Source: Terrabacter sp. Root181 (GTDB taxonomy: Bacteria; Actinomycetota; Actinomycetes; Actinomycetales; Dermatophilaceae). Taken from it: DNA of 64,000 nt. Under the pieces are notes generated by a model that did no database searches, was not told where the DNA came from, and worked only from the letters and a program-made list of their open reading frames with translations. The stretch is from contig NZ_LMHU01000001.1 in the NCBI RefSeq assembly GCF_001428505.1, positions 1,319,813 through 1,383,812 of the forward strand. Reading direction: 5' to 3'. Below are positions 25,701 through 36,706 of the stretch, one piece after another (position 1 is the stretch's first letter; each line of letters starts with the position of its first letter). The translations under genes were made by a program, and so were the position numbers.

Positions 25701-26036
25701 ATGCCGAACCAGGCCGACGGAGCACTGCTCGTGCAGGTGGCCCAGTGGGGCTCCACCATGGGCATCGAGGAGGCCCAGCAGGCGATCTGGGCCGATGACT
25801 TCGACCCCGAGACAGCGTCCACCGACGACGTGCTCGTCTCCCGTGTCCTCAACTGGGGCGAGACGATCGGGACCCTCACGAAGAACGGGCTTCTCGACAC
25901 CGACCTCGTCCTCGACTGGCTCTGGATGTCTGGACTCTGGTCACGGGTCGGGCCCGCCGCCAAGAAGCTGCGTGAAGAGCACGGCGTGCCCGAGCTGTAC
26001 GAGAACTTCGAGGCGCTCGCCACACGACAGGGGTGA
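25701..26036 (+). CDS. hypothetical protein (111 residues)
   Basis: I start it at ATG 25701 because GGGAGGG sits 6 nt upstream; an ATG at 25683 lacks a ribosome site. It is acidic and helical, rich in Trp (QVAQWGST, VLNWGETIGT, VLDWLWMSGLW), and ends KKLREEHGVPELYENFEAL. No signal peptide or membrane segment is visible. I do not recognise the family. It converges with the next gene, 17 bp away. Confidence 0.6.
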   Translation: MPNQADGALLVQVAQWGSTMGIEEAQQAIWADDFDPETASTDDVLVSRVLNWGETIGTLTKNGLLDTDLVLDWLWMSGLWSRVGPAAKKLREEHGVPELYENFEALATRQG

Positions 26037-26053
26037 GGCGCCGCCTCCGCCCC

Positions 26054-26617
26054 TCAGTCGCCGGCGACGCCGGTGTGCCGGGCGAGCGTCGAGCCGTAGG
26101 TGCCTCCGCCGGGACTGCGGACGAAGTGCGAAGGGTCGACCTGCGCGGCCTCGGGCGAGTTGGAGAAGCCCGCGAGCCACTCCGTGACCGCAGGTGACAC
26201 GGCCACCGCGCCGGCGACGGACGCCAGGAGCGAGTGCGCGTAGAGCAGCTCGCCGCCCGGCGTGGCGCCGGACCCGGCCGCATGCCCTTCGGTGACGCCC
26301 TGGCCCGGGCGGCGCAGGATCCTGACCAGATGTCCAGGGTCGAGCAGCTGCGCCGAGAAGGCGGCCTGGGCCAGGTCGGCCGGTTCTGCCGTCGGCGGCC
26401 GGAGTCCGTCCGGCAGGTCGTGGTCGAGACGGAGGAACAGGGCCTCCGACTGGTCCGACGAGAGCGTGGCGAAGGCTTCGCGGTGCGCCTGTCGGAGCGC
26501 GTCCGACGGCGCCACGCGCAGCAGGAAGGTGTATCGGGCGACGTCCATCGCCTGCACGTCGGATGCACCGCCCTGCTTGCGTGGCCTGATCTTGCCGAGC
26601 CTGTCGCGAATCCCCAT
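26054..26617 (-). CDS. hypothetical protein (187 residues)
   Basis: ATG 26617 follows a GAGGAG ribosome site. The protein starts MGIRDRLGKIRPRKQ (basic), then has a helical core with DVARYTFLLRVAPSDALRQAHREAFATL, LFLRLDHDLPD and ELLYAHSLLASVAGAVAVSPAV, and a Gly-rich end GGGTYGSTLARHTG. A short hydrophobic stretch near residues 140-155 could touch the membrane. The family is not known to me. Confidence 0.6.
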   Translation of the reverse strand: MGIRDRLGKIRPRKQGGASDVQAMDVARYTFLLRVAPSDALRQAHREAFATLSSDQSEALFLRLDHDLPDGLRPPTAEPADLAQAAFSAQLLDPGHLVRILRRPGQGVTEGHAAGSGATPGGELLYAHSLLASVAGAVAVSPAVTEWLAGFSNSPEAAQVDPSHFVRSPGGGTYGSTLARHTGVAGD

Positions 26618-26740
26618 GAACGCTCCTCGAGCACCACTCGTCGTGGACGCGGACCACCCTGACCCGTCGATCGTCCTCCGGTGTCGTGCCCGGGGACAAG
26701 GGCTGCGCGAGCCTCGCACCAACGCGTCGGCTCACGCCGC

Positions 26741-26746
26741 TAAGGT
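26741..26746 (+). promoter_or_regulatory. -10 element (TAAGGT) for the ArsC-like gene
   Basis: TAAGGT lies 8 nt before ATG 26755 with no ribosome site in between, consistent with a leaderless transcript. Confidence 0.4.
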
Positions 26747-26754
26747 TCGGCGCC

Positions 26755-27111
26755 ATGAGTGACGTGACGATCCTGCACAACAGCCGCTGCTCGACGTCGC
26801 GGGCGGCGATGGGGCGCCTCGACGAGGCCCACATCGAGGCCGAGGTCGTGGACTACCTGCGGCACCCGCTCGACGCGGTCGCCCTGGGGGACCTGCTCGA
26901 CAAGCTCGAGGACGCACCGACCGACCTCGTCCGGCGCGACGCGTACTTCGCCGAGCTCGGGCTGACCGAGGCCGACGTCGAGACCCGCGAGCAGGTCGTC
27001 GCGGTGCTCACCGAGCACCCGCGCCTCCTCCAGCGGCCCGTCCTGGTCAAGGGAGGGCGCGCCATCATCGGTCGGCCGAAGGAGCGGGTCGCGGCGTTCC
27101 TCGCGGAGTGA
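26755..27111 (+). CDS. ArsC/Spx-family reductase (arsenate reductase-like)
   Basis: This 118-residue protein has the ArsC fold: VTILHNSRCSTSR at residues 4-16 with the reactive Cys12 and Arg16, YLRHPLD, and late RPVLVKGGRAIIGRP with the conserved Arg residues that bind the oxyanion. It could reduce arsenate using glutaredoxin-like partners, but no other ars gene is near and many such proteins have other thiol roles. Confidence 0.8.
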   Translation: MSDVTILHNSRCSTSRAAMGRLDEAHIEAEVVDYLRHPLDAVALGDLLDKLEDAPTDLVRRDAYFAELGLTEADVETREQVVAVLTEHPRLLQRPVLVKGGRAIIGRPKERVAAFLAE

Positions 27112-27143
27112 CGGCAGCGGGCCGGTGGTCCGGTGGCCCCGGC

Positions 27144-28436
27144 TCAGTCCAGCCCGAGCCCGCGGCGCCCGGTGTCGTTGAGCTGCTCGGGGGCGAACCG
27201 GTCGGGCCAGGTGCGCTCGTAGTGCTCCTCCGGAAAGTCGCTCGGGCTGGAACCGCTGAGGAACGCCCTGCGCACGCTGGCGGCATACCGCTCGTTGCGC
27301 TCGCACCACGGCGCCGCCGGGATGTACATGACGTTGCCCCAGCCCTGCTGGTCGGTGACAGGCGCGACGCTGTGGATCATGTCGCAGTGCCACCAGACGG
27401 AGTCGCCGGCCTGCACGTCGGGGATCCCGCTCAGGGCCTCGATGAGCAGCGGGTGCCACCGCTCGCTGGCGGGGAAGACCTGGTTGGTCGTGACCCCGCA
27501 CATGTCGTCGTCGGCGACGTCGTCGAGCAGCGGACGAAGCATGAGGTATGCCATCGCCTCGGGGATCGGGACCGTGTGCAGGACGCCCTGGTCGTGGTCC
27601 ATGTCGGACAGCGCGGTCCAGCCCTGGAAGGTGCGGAAGGCGGAGCACATCGTCGTGCCCGGGTACTGCGGCCCGGAGGTCCGGTGGGCGGCGTCCCACG
27701 GGTCGTACTGCTCGACGCTGCCGTCGAAGAGGTGACGGAAGGCCTGCTGGTAGCCCTGCGTCATCCAGAGGTCGAGCGTGCCCGGGTCGCAGTGGGCGCC
27801 GAGGCCGTTGGAGTCGGCACCCGGCGGCCGGCGGCGGATCCGGTCGGGGTAGAGCGAGTCGCGGTCGGGGTCGAACCAGGTGACACCGCCGGACTCGTGC
27901 TTCCACTGGGCGTTGAGCAGGGACTGCACCGTGGCCATGCGCTCGCTCTGCCGGGCCTCCATCTGCGCGGGGGACCAGTAGACCGGGTAGATCTCGGGCT
28001 TGGAGCCGACGCTGCCGAAGAAGTCGTCACCGGGTCCGCGGTAGGTCTCGAAGAAGGCGTTTCGCTCGACGTAGTCGACGATGCCGGCGTCCCAGGCGAG
28101 CGCCTGCTCGCGCGGGAAGTGGCCGCGGACGACGAGGCACCCGCGACGGCGCAGCTTGTCGAGCTGCTCGGGGCTGACCGTGCCGTTCTCGATGTCGGCG
28201 TAGTCGATGACGGGCCAGACCTCCTCTCCGCGCTCGTGGTCGGCACGGATCTCGGCGACGCGCTCGGCGACTAGGGCCTCGACGACGGCGAAGACCTCGG
28301 AGACCGTGCGCCCGGATGCCGCGATGCGCTCACGCATCGCGCGCTTGACCTCGCGGACCGCTGCGGGAAGGTCGTCGGGCGGGGTCTCCCAGTGCGGGAG
28401 GTCCGTGTCGGAGGGGGTGACGTGGGTCGTGGTCAT
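27144..28436 (-). CDS. DUF1479 (YbiU-like) putative Fe(II)/2-oxoglutarate oxygenase
   Basis: This 430-residue protein matches the DUF1479 family in length and motifs. A likely metal triad is His215-x-Asp217 (GLGAHCDPGTLDLW) with a later His in VWWHCDMIHSVAPV (His350 or His355). It also has WKHESGGVTWFDPDRDSLYPDRIRRR, split over the mid-protein. Substrates are unknown. It diverges from a ROK regulator at 28524 with paired 7-bp arms in between, so that regulator probably controls it. Confidence 0.8.
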   Translation of the reverse strand: MTTTHVTPSDTDLPHWETPPDDLPAAVREVKRAMRERIAASGRTVSEVFAVVEALVAERVAEIRADHERGEEVWPVIDYADIENGTVSPEQLDKLRRRGCLVVRGHFPREQALAWDAGIVDYVERNAFFETYRGPGDDFFGSVGSKPEIYPVYWSPAQMEARQSERMATVQSLLNAQWKHESGGVTWFDPDRDSLYPDRIRRRPPGADSNGLGAHCDPGTLDLWMTQGYQQAFRHLFDGSVEQYDPWDAAHRTSGPQYPGTTMCSAFRTFQGWTALSDMDHDQGVLHTVPIPEAMAYLMLRPLLDDVADDDMCGVTTNQVFPASERWHPLLIEALSGIPDVQAGDSVWWHCDMIHSVAPVTDQQGWGNVMYIPAAPWCERNERYAASVRRAFLSGSSPSDFPEEHYERTWPDRFAPEQLNDTGRRGLGLD

Positions 28437-28452
28437 GAGCGCTCCTTTGGTC

Positions 28453-28508
28453 AGGACTCCTTACGAATGAAGACGGTAGCGCGTCGCGCACTTTTGGGCA
28501 AGAGTCCT
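28453..28508. promoter_or_regulatory. inverted-repeat arms in the DUF1479-ROK intergenic region
   Basis: AGGACTC (28453-28459) and GAGTCCT (28502-28508) are perfect inverted arms 42 bp apart. Each is extended: the right arm read in reverse is AGTTAGGACTCTT and the left arm is GTCAGGACTCCTT. TTAGGA-like half-sites are typical of ROK regulators. Both divergent promoters lie between or over these arms. Confidence 0.45.
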
Positions 28509-28523
28509 AACTAGAATGGCGGC

Positions 28524-29684
28524 ATGCCCTCTGCGAAGCCGAGCCTCGACCTGCTGCGCTCGCTCACCGAGGAGCACGTGCTGCGGGCGCTGATGGACCG
28601 CCGCCGTCTCACCCGGGCCGAGATCGCGGCGCTCACCGCCATCTCGAAACCCACGATCTCCGAGGGCGTGCGGCGCCTCGTCGAGGCCGGGCTCGTCGTC
28701 GACACGGGGGAGCGCAGCTCGGGACGGGGCCGGGCCGGCGCCTACTACGCGCTCGCGCCCGACTGCGTGGCCGCCCTCGTCGTCAGCATCACCCCGCACG
28801 CCGTCATGGCCGAGTCCGTCGACGCCTACGGCGACGTGGTCACCGCGACCGAGATCGCGCTGGCCCGCGATGCCGGCGTCGGCGCCGTCGGCCTGGCCCT
28901 GACAGAGGCTGTCGCGGAGGTGGGGGCGAGCGGGACGGGGCGCAGGCGCTTCGGCCTGGCGGTCGTCAGCGCGGCGGACCCGGTGGACCGCCGGACCGGC
29001 CGCCTGGTGCACCTGCCTGACGCCCCCTTCCTCGTCGGTGACCTCGACGCGCCGGCGTTGCTCGCAGACGCCGTCGACGGGCCCGTCCTCGTCGACAACG
29101 ACGTGAACTGGGCGGCCCGGGCCGAACGTGCGACCGGAGCCGTCGAGGGCTCGAGCGACTTCGTCTACCTCTACCTCGACGAAGGGCTCGGCTGCGCCGT
29201 CGTGTCCGACGGTGAGGTGCGGCGTGGTCACGCCGGCCTGGCCGGGGAGGTCGCCCACCTCCTGACGGAGGGGCCCGACGGGCGGGCCGTGCGTCTGACC
29301 GAGGTCTTCGCCCAGCTCGGGCTGCGCCGACCCGGTTCGACCGCCATCGATGTCGATCTGCTGCGGACGAAGGTCGCCGAGGCCCCCAGCGGCGACACGA
29401 CGCTCGTCGCCCTGGGGGCCGCGATCTCGGGCGTCCTCGACGCGGTGACAGCGCTCGCGGACCCCGAGGTGGTCGTCGTCGGGGGCGCCTGGGGGCGCGA
29501 CGGCGCCGTCGTCGAGGAGCTTCGCCGCCGGTCAGCCGACCTGCCGCGCCGAGCTCCGGTCGTCGCGGCCCTCGACGGCGACCGGCCGCAGCTCGCCGGT
29601 GCCCGCGCGGCGGCCCTGCACCAGCTCCGCGAGTCGGTCGTCGCCGCGGTACGTGCACCGGCCAGGGAGCAGGACCGCGAGTGA
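28524..29684 (+). CDS. ROK-family transcriptional regulator
   Basis: This 386-residue protein has an N-terminal MarR-like winged helix (HVLRALMDRRRLTRAEIAALTA then SKPTISEGVRRLVEAG, residues 18-60) and a C-terminal ROK actin-like domain with VLVDNDVNWAARAE near 190, DFVYLYLDEGLGCAVV and GHAGLAGEVAHL. The usual ROK zinc cluster (CxCGxxGC) is not visible after that, so the sugar site may be altered. It probably controls the divergent DUF1479 gene, itself, and perhaps the glucosidase cluster that follows. Confidence 0.85.
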   Translation: MPSAKPSLDLLRSLTEEHVLRALMDRRRLTRAEIAALTAISKPTISEGVRRLVEAGLVVDTGERSSGRGRAGAYYALAPDCVAALVVSITPHAVMAESVDAYGDVVTATEIALARDAGVGAVGLALTEAVAEVGASGTGRRRFGLAVVSAADPVDRRTGRLVHLPDAPFLVGDLDAPALLADAVDGPVLVDNDVNWAARAERATGAVEGSSDFVYLYLDEGLGCAVVSDGEVRRGHAGLAGEVAHLLTEGPDGRAVRLTEVFAQLGLRRPGSTAIDVDLLRTKVAEAPSGDTTLVALGAAISGVLDAVTALADPEVVVVGGAWGRDGAVVEELRRRSADLPRRAPVVAALDGDRPQLAGARAAALHQLRESVVAAVRAPAREQDRE

Positions 29685-29868
29685 CCACATCCGGCGTTGA
29701 TCCGGTCGGGGCGGCTCTCGCATGGCCCGCGCGAACGGACTCCCGACCGCTGGCCGGCCGGCCGGCTCCTCGGCCCGGGGTCTCGCCGGTAACACGCAGA
29801 TCCCACAGAGTTCATCCAGTTGACACGTTGACCCGATGTACTGGTCGTCCGACGAAGGGGAGCCCCAC

Positions 29869-32531
<2,663 letters not shown>

Positions 32532-32535
<4 letters not shown>

Positions 32536-34481
32536 GCCCTGCGCGGCGCGCCACCGGGATCGCGTTCGGTCGGGGCGTCTGCGGCTCCCTCGACGAGGCC
32601 TCGTCGAGGGAGTGGCTGGTGACCGACGGGCTCGGCGGGTACGCCTGCGGCACGATCTCGGGACTGCACACCCGTCGGTACCACGGCCTGCTCGTGGCCC
32701 CGACCGCACCGGCGGGCGCGTCCCGGATGCTCGGACTGGCCGCCCTCGACACCGTGGTCGTGGTCGGGGACCGCCGTATCCGGCTGTCGACCCACGAGTG
32801 GGCAGGCGGCGTCGTGGATCCGCGCGGGCACGAGCAGCTCGCCTCGTTCGACCTGGTGGACGGGGTGCCGCGCTGGCGCTTCGACCTCGGTGCGGTGCAG
32901 CTGGAGGTCGAGCTGGCCATGGCTCACGGTCTCAGCGCGGTGGCGGTGGTGCACCGCCTGCTGGGCGGGGAGGCGCGCCTGGAGGTGACTCCGCTGTGCA
33001 CGTGGCGCGACCAGCACGGTGACCGGTTCGCTGGGTCCGACCCCGACGTGGAGCCGACCGGGTCCGGACTCGTCTTCGAGTCCGCCTATCGGGTGGAGGG
33101 CCCGAACTACCGTCCCGGGGGCGAGTGGTACCGCGGCGTCCACCATCGAGAGGAGGTGGCGAGAGGGCTGGGTGCGACCGAGGACGTCTGGGCCGCAGGC
33201 ACATTCACCGCCCAGCTCAGGGCTGGTGACGTGCTCGGGGTGACGGCCTCGACCGATCTGGGCGGCCCGTCTCCGGACGCGGTGACCCTCGTGGCCGAGG
33301 CCCGGGCCCGGGCCGACGCGCTCGCTGCGCAGGCCGGTGCTCGTGGCCCCGTCGATCGGACCCTGGCCGTCGCCGCGGACCGGTTCGTGGTGCGGACCCC
33401 GAGCGGCCCCACCGCCGTGGCCGGCTACCCGTGGTTCGGTGAGTGGTCGCGTGACCTGTTCACCTCCTACGAGGGACTCTTCCTCGCGACAGGCCGGGCC
33501 GACGAAGGGCGCTCCGTGCTCGTCCGAGCGGCCGACAGCGTGTCCGAGGGCATGCTGGCCAACACCGCTGACGTCGGCACGCTCGAGTACAACACCATCG
33601 ACGCCACGCTCTGGTTCCTGCACGCGCTGGGTCGGCACGTTGCAGCCACCGCTGACGTGGACCTGGCCGCGCAGCTCGCCGACACCGTCGTCGACATCCT
33701 GTCCGCACACCGGGCCGGCACCCGCTTCGGCATCCGCGTCGACCCGGCCACCGGCCTCGTGCGAGGCGGGGCCGACGGATGGGCCCTGACCTGGATGGAT
33801 GCGCGGATCGACGGCCGGCCGGTCACCCCGCGTTCCGGCTATCCCGTGGAGGTCGAGGCGCTCTGGATCAACGGGCTCGGGAGCGCCATCGATCTCCTGG
33901 AACGGGTCGGGCGCACCACCGACGACTGGGGCGCGCTGCGAGACAAGGCGATCGACTCGTTCGGGACTCTCTTCCCCGTCGGCCCGCACGGCCTCCCCGA
34001 TCTGGTCGATGACGCCGGACGGGCGCACACCGAATGCCGGCCGAACCAGCTGCTGGCCGCGTCGCTGCCCCACGGCCCTGTGCAGGACCCTCGGACCGCT
34101 GCCGCTGTCGTCGCTGCCTGCCGCGCCGACCTGGCGACCTCGGTCGGCCTTCGGTCCTTGTCGCCCGAGGGCCCCGCCTACCTCGGCCGACACCGGGGCG
34201 GACCAGCCGCCCGTGACCGGGCCTACCACCAGGGCACGGTCTGGCCCTGGCTCATGGGTCCCTACGTGGACGCGGTGCGCCGCGCCCAGGAGGACACGAC
34301 CGGCCTGCTCGACGGACTCGAGCTGCACCTGTCCGAGTTCGGGCTCGGCTCGGTGTCCGAGACGGCCGACGGGGACGCACCCCATGGCGCGACCGGCTGC
34401 CCCTTCCAGGCATGGTCCGTCGCCGAGCTCATCCGGGCGAGGGCCTCGCTCGCGGACGGCCACCCCATCCCACCGACGTAA
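32532..34481 (+). CDS. amylo-alpha-1,6-glucosidase / glycogen debranching-type enzyme
   Basis: GTG 32532 overlaps the previous stop (GTGA) and gives 649 residues. The N-terminal GDE_N domain starts with EWLVTDGLGGYACGTISG and TRRYHGLLVA; the C-terminal barrel (GDE_C) has GYPWFGEWSRDLF, NTADVGTLEYNTIDATLWF and QGTVWPWLMGPYVDA. It should remove alpha-1,6-linked glucose or act on a related oligosaccharide. It forms an operon with the glucosidase upstream and the MFS transporter 10 bp downstream. Confidence 0.85.
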
Positions 34482-34491
34482 GAGAGACGCC

Positions 34492-35919
34492 ATGAACGAG
34501 ACTCCAGCCGTGGCCCGAACCTCGACCGACCTGCGCAGGGTCCTGGTCCCGCTGGCCCTGGCCCAGTTCATCTGCAGCTTTGCCGGCTCGAACATGAACG
34601 TCATGATCAACGACATCAGCGAAGACCTGGACACGACGGTGCAGGGCGTGCAGACGGCCATCACGATCTTCCTGCTCGTCATGGCCGCGCTGATGATCCC
34701 GGCCGGCAAGCTGACCGACCGCTACGGCCGGCGGCGCTGCTTCACCGTCGGTCTCGTCCTCTACGGCGTCGGCGCCCTGATGAGTGCGGCGGCCCCGGGT
34801 CTGGGGGTCCTCATCCTGGGCAACTCGATCCTCGAGGGGGTCGGCACTGCCCTGCTGATCCCGCCCGTCTACATCCTGACGACGATGCTGTTCACCGAGA
34901 CCACCTCACGGGCCCGCGCCTTCGGCGTGATCAGTGCCCTCGGCGGGGTCGGAGCCGCCGCGGGGCCGCTGATCGGCGGCCTGATCACCTCGGCAGTCAG
35001 CTGGCGGGCAGCGTTCCTGTTCCAGGCCGTCGTCGTGGGGGTGATCGTCCTGCTCAGCCGGCGGATCGAGGACCCCGTGCCTGCCGATCCCACGCGTCAG
35101 TTCGACACCCGCGGGGCGGTGCTGTCCGCGGTCGGTCTCGTGCTCGTGGTCATGGGCATCCTGGCCGCCGACGAGAGCGGCTGGCTGATGGTCGCCCTCC
35201 TTGCACTCGGTGCAGCGGTGCTGTTCTGGTTCTTCCGATCGGTGATCGCCATGGAACGCGCCGGCGAGGAACCGCTGCTGTCCACGTCGCTCTTCCACAA
35301 CCGCACCTCGAACCTCGGGCTCATCACGCAGAGCGCGCAGTGGCTGATCCTCATGGGCGTGTCGTTCGTCGTCTCGGCGTACCTGCAGGTGGTGCGTGGC
35401 TACGACGCGATCTCGACCGGCGTGATCTTCACGGCGGCCACGGTCGGCCTGCTGGTCTCCTCGTTGGCAGCGGGCCGTCTTGCCCAACGCCTCGCCCAGC
35501 GGACGCTCATCCTGGCGGGCTTCGCCATCTCGACCAGCGGCATCGCCCTGCTGCTCGTGCTGGTGACAGGGTCGTCGAACGCCTGGGCCTTCACGCCGGG
35601 GCTGCTCATGATCGGGGTCGGCCTCGGCACGATGCTGACCCCCTCGGTGAACGTGGTCCAGTCCAGCTTCAGCCAGGACCGGCAGGGTGAGATCTCGGGG
35701 CTGTCGCGAAGCGTCTCCAACCTCGGCTCCTGCCTCGGGACGGCCGTCGCCGGCACGATCCTCGTCGCCGGTCTGACGACGACCCCGGAACGGGGCTACG
35801 GACTCGCCATGGCCGCTCTGGGCGTGGTCGGGGTGGCGGGCCTGGCCGCCGCCGCACGGCTCCCGCGGGCGGCGGCCGCCCGCTCGATCTCGCACACGGA
35901 CCCGGTCCAGCAGACCTGA
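34492..35919 (+). CDS. MFS transporter, DHA2 (14-TM) drug:H+ antiporter-like
   Basis: This 475-residue membrane protein starts at ATG 34492 after AAGAGAG. The MFS motif A is GKLTDRYGRRR (about residues 73-83), and GGVGAAAGPLIGG matches the antiporter motif C of the EmrB/QacA family. I count about 14 hydrophobic helices. Its place after two glycosidase genes suggests co-expression, though the family usually exports drugs rather than importing sugars. Confidence 0.85.
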   Translation: MNETPAVARTSTDLRRVLVPLALAQFICSFAGSNMNVMINDISEDLDTTVQGVQTAITIFLLVMAALMIPAGKLTDRYGRRRCFTVGLVLYGVGALMSAAAPGLGVLILGNSILEGVGTALLIPPVYILTTMLFTETTSRARAFGVISALGGVGAAAGPLIGGLITSAVSWRAAFLFQAVVVGVIVLLSRRIEDPVPADPTRQFDTRGAVLSAVGLVLVVMGILAADESGWLMVALLALGAAVLFWFFRSVIAMERAGEEPLLSTSLFHNRTSNLGLITQSAQWLILMGVSFVVSAYLQVVRGYDAISTGVIFTAATVGLLVSSLAAGRLAQRLAQRTLILAGFAISTSGIALLLVLVTGSSNAWAFTPGLLMIGVGLGTMLTPSVNVVQSSFSQDRQGEISGLSRSVSNLGSCLGTAVAGTILVAGLTTTPERGYGLAMAALGVVGVAGLAAAARLPRAAAARSISHTDPVQQT

Positions 35920-35933
35920 CCGGAAGCGGCCGT

Positions 35934-35958
35934 GCCCGCCACGTCCAGCGTGGCGGGC
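35934..35958. terminator. hairpin between convergent MFS and mgsA genes
   Basis: GCCCGCCACG (35934-35943) pairs perfectly with CGTGGCGGGC (35949-35958) around TCCAG. It lies in the 59-bp gap of two convergent genes and could stop both transcripts; there is no T-run. Confidence 0.55.
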
Positions 35959-35978
35959 GCGGCCCCCGTGTGCGCGGG

Positions 35979-36446
35979 TCAGGCCACGAGGGGCGGCCCA
36001 CCCGCCGGTACGTCGTAGGTGAGCGACTGGTCTCCGAAGTCGGGACGCGTCGGCGTGTAGTCGCCCGACAGCAGGGGTGAGGAGATCATCAGGTCGGCGC
36101 TCGCGACGTTGCAGGCCACCGCGGTGTTCCAGACCGCGGCCACGCGCAGCAGGGCCTTGACGTCGGGATCGTGCGGCTGTGGCTCGAGCGGGTCCCAGAA
36201 GAAGACGAGCAGGTCGATGAGGCCCTCGGCGATCCGGGCGCCGATCTGCTGGTCGCCGCCCACCGGGCCGCTGAGCAGCCGGGTGACCGGAAGGCCGAGC
36301 TCGTACTGGAGCAGGGTGCCCGTCGTGCCCGTGGCGTAGAGGCGGTGCTCCTCGAGGGTCTCGCTGTTGAAGGCGGCCCACCGGAGCAGGTCGGGCTTCT
36401 TGTTGTCGTGGGCCACGAGGGCGATCCCTCGTTCGGTCGTCGTCAT
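35979..36446 (-). CDS. mgsA: methylglyoxal synthase
   Basis: From ATG 36446 it has 155 residues, the usual size. Motifs are IALVAHDNKKPDL, TGTTGTLL, GPVGGDQQIGARIAEG and FFWDPLEPQPHDPDVKALLR, which include the phosphate-binding and catalytic Asp residues. It converts dihydroxyacetone phosphate to methylglyoxal, a bypass that relieves sugar-phosphate stress, which fits its place beside a glycan-degrading cluster. A longer upstream frame to 36551 has no family match. Confidence 0.93.
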   Translation of the reverse strand: MTTTERGIALVAHDNKKPDLLRWAAFNSETLEEHRLYATGTTGTLLQYELGLPVTRLLSGPVGGDQQIGARIAEGLIDLLVFFWDPLEPQPHDPDVKALLRVAAVWNTAVACNVASADLMISSPLLSGDYTPTRPDFGDQSLTYDVPAGGPPLVA

Positions 36447-36616
36447 GCGTGTCTGGCCTCCGTGGTCGGGGCTGGTGCCTCCACGCTGACCGACGGACGT
36501 GACGTCGCCGTTGCCACCGTGTGAGCGCCGTGTTGCGGCTCGCGGAGCCACGCGCAGGAAGAAAGTTCCCGGATCGCTGTAACGCCCCGGCCCGCCCTGC
36601 CGATGGAGTGGTCAGA

Positions 36617-36654
36617 AGAGGCGCCACTCGGACCCCCGAGCGAGTGGCGCCTCT
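36617..36654 (-). terminator. strong hairpin downstream of the XRE-STAND regulator
   Basis: AGAGGCGCCACTCG (36617-36630) pairs perfectly with CGAGTGGCGCCTCT (36641-36654) around a 10-nt loop. It lies 52 bp after the stop of the minus-strand regulator gene. It lacks a T-run but is the only strong stem there. Confidence 0.55.
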
Positions 36655-36706
36655 CCTCATGTGCGCCCCCACAGGGCGCACCGAGCGGTGGGTCCGACGA
36701 CCGTGC

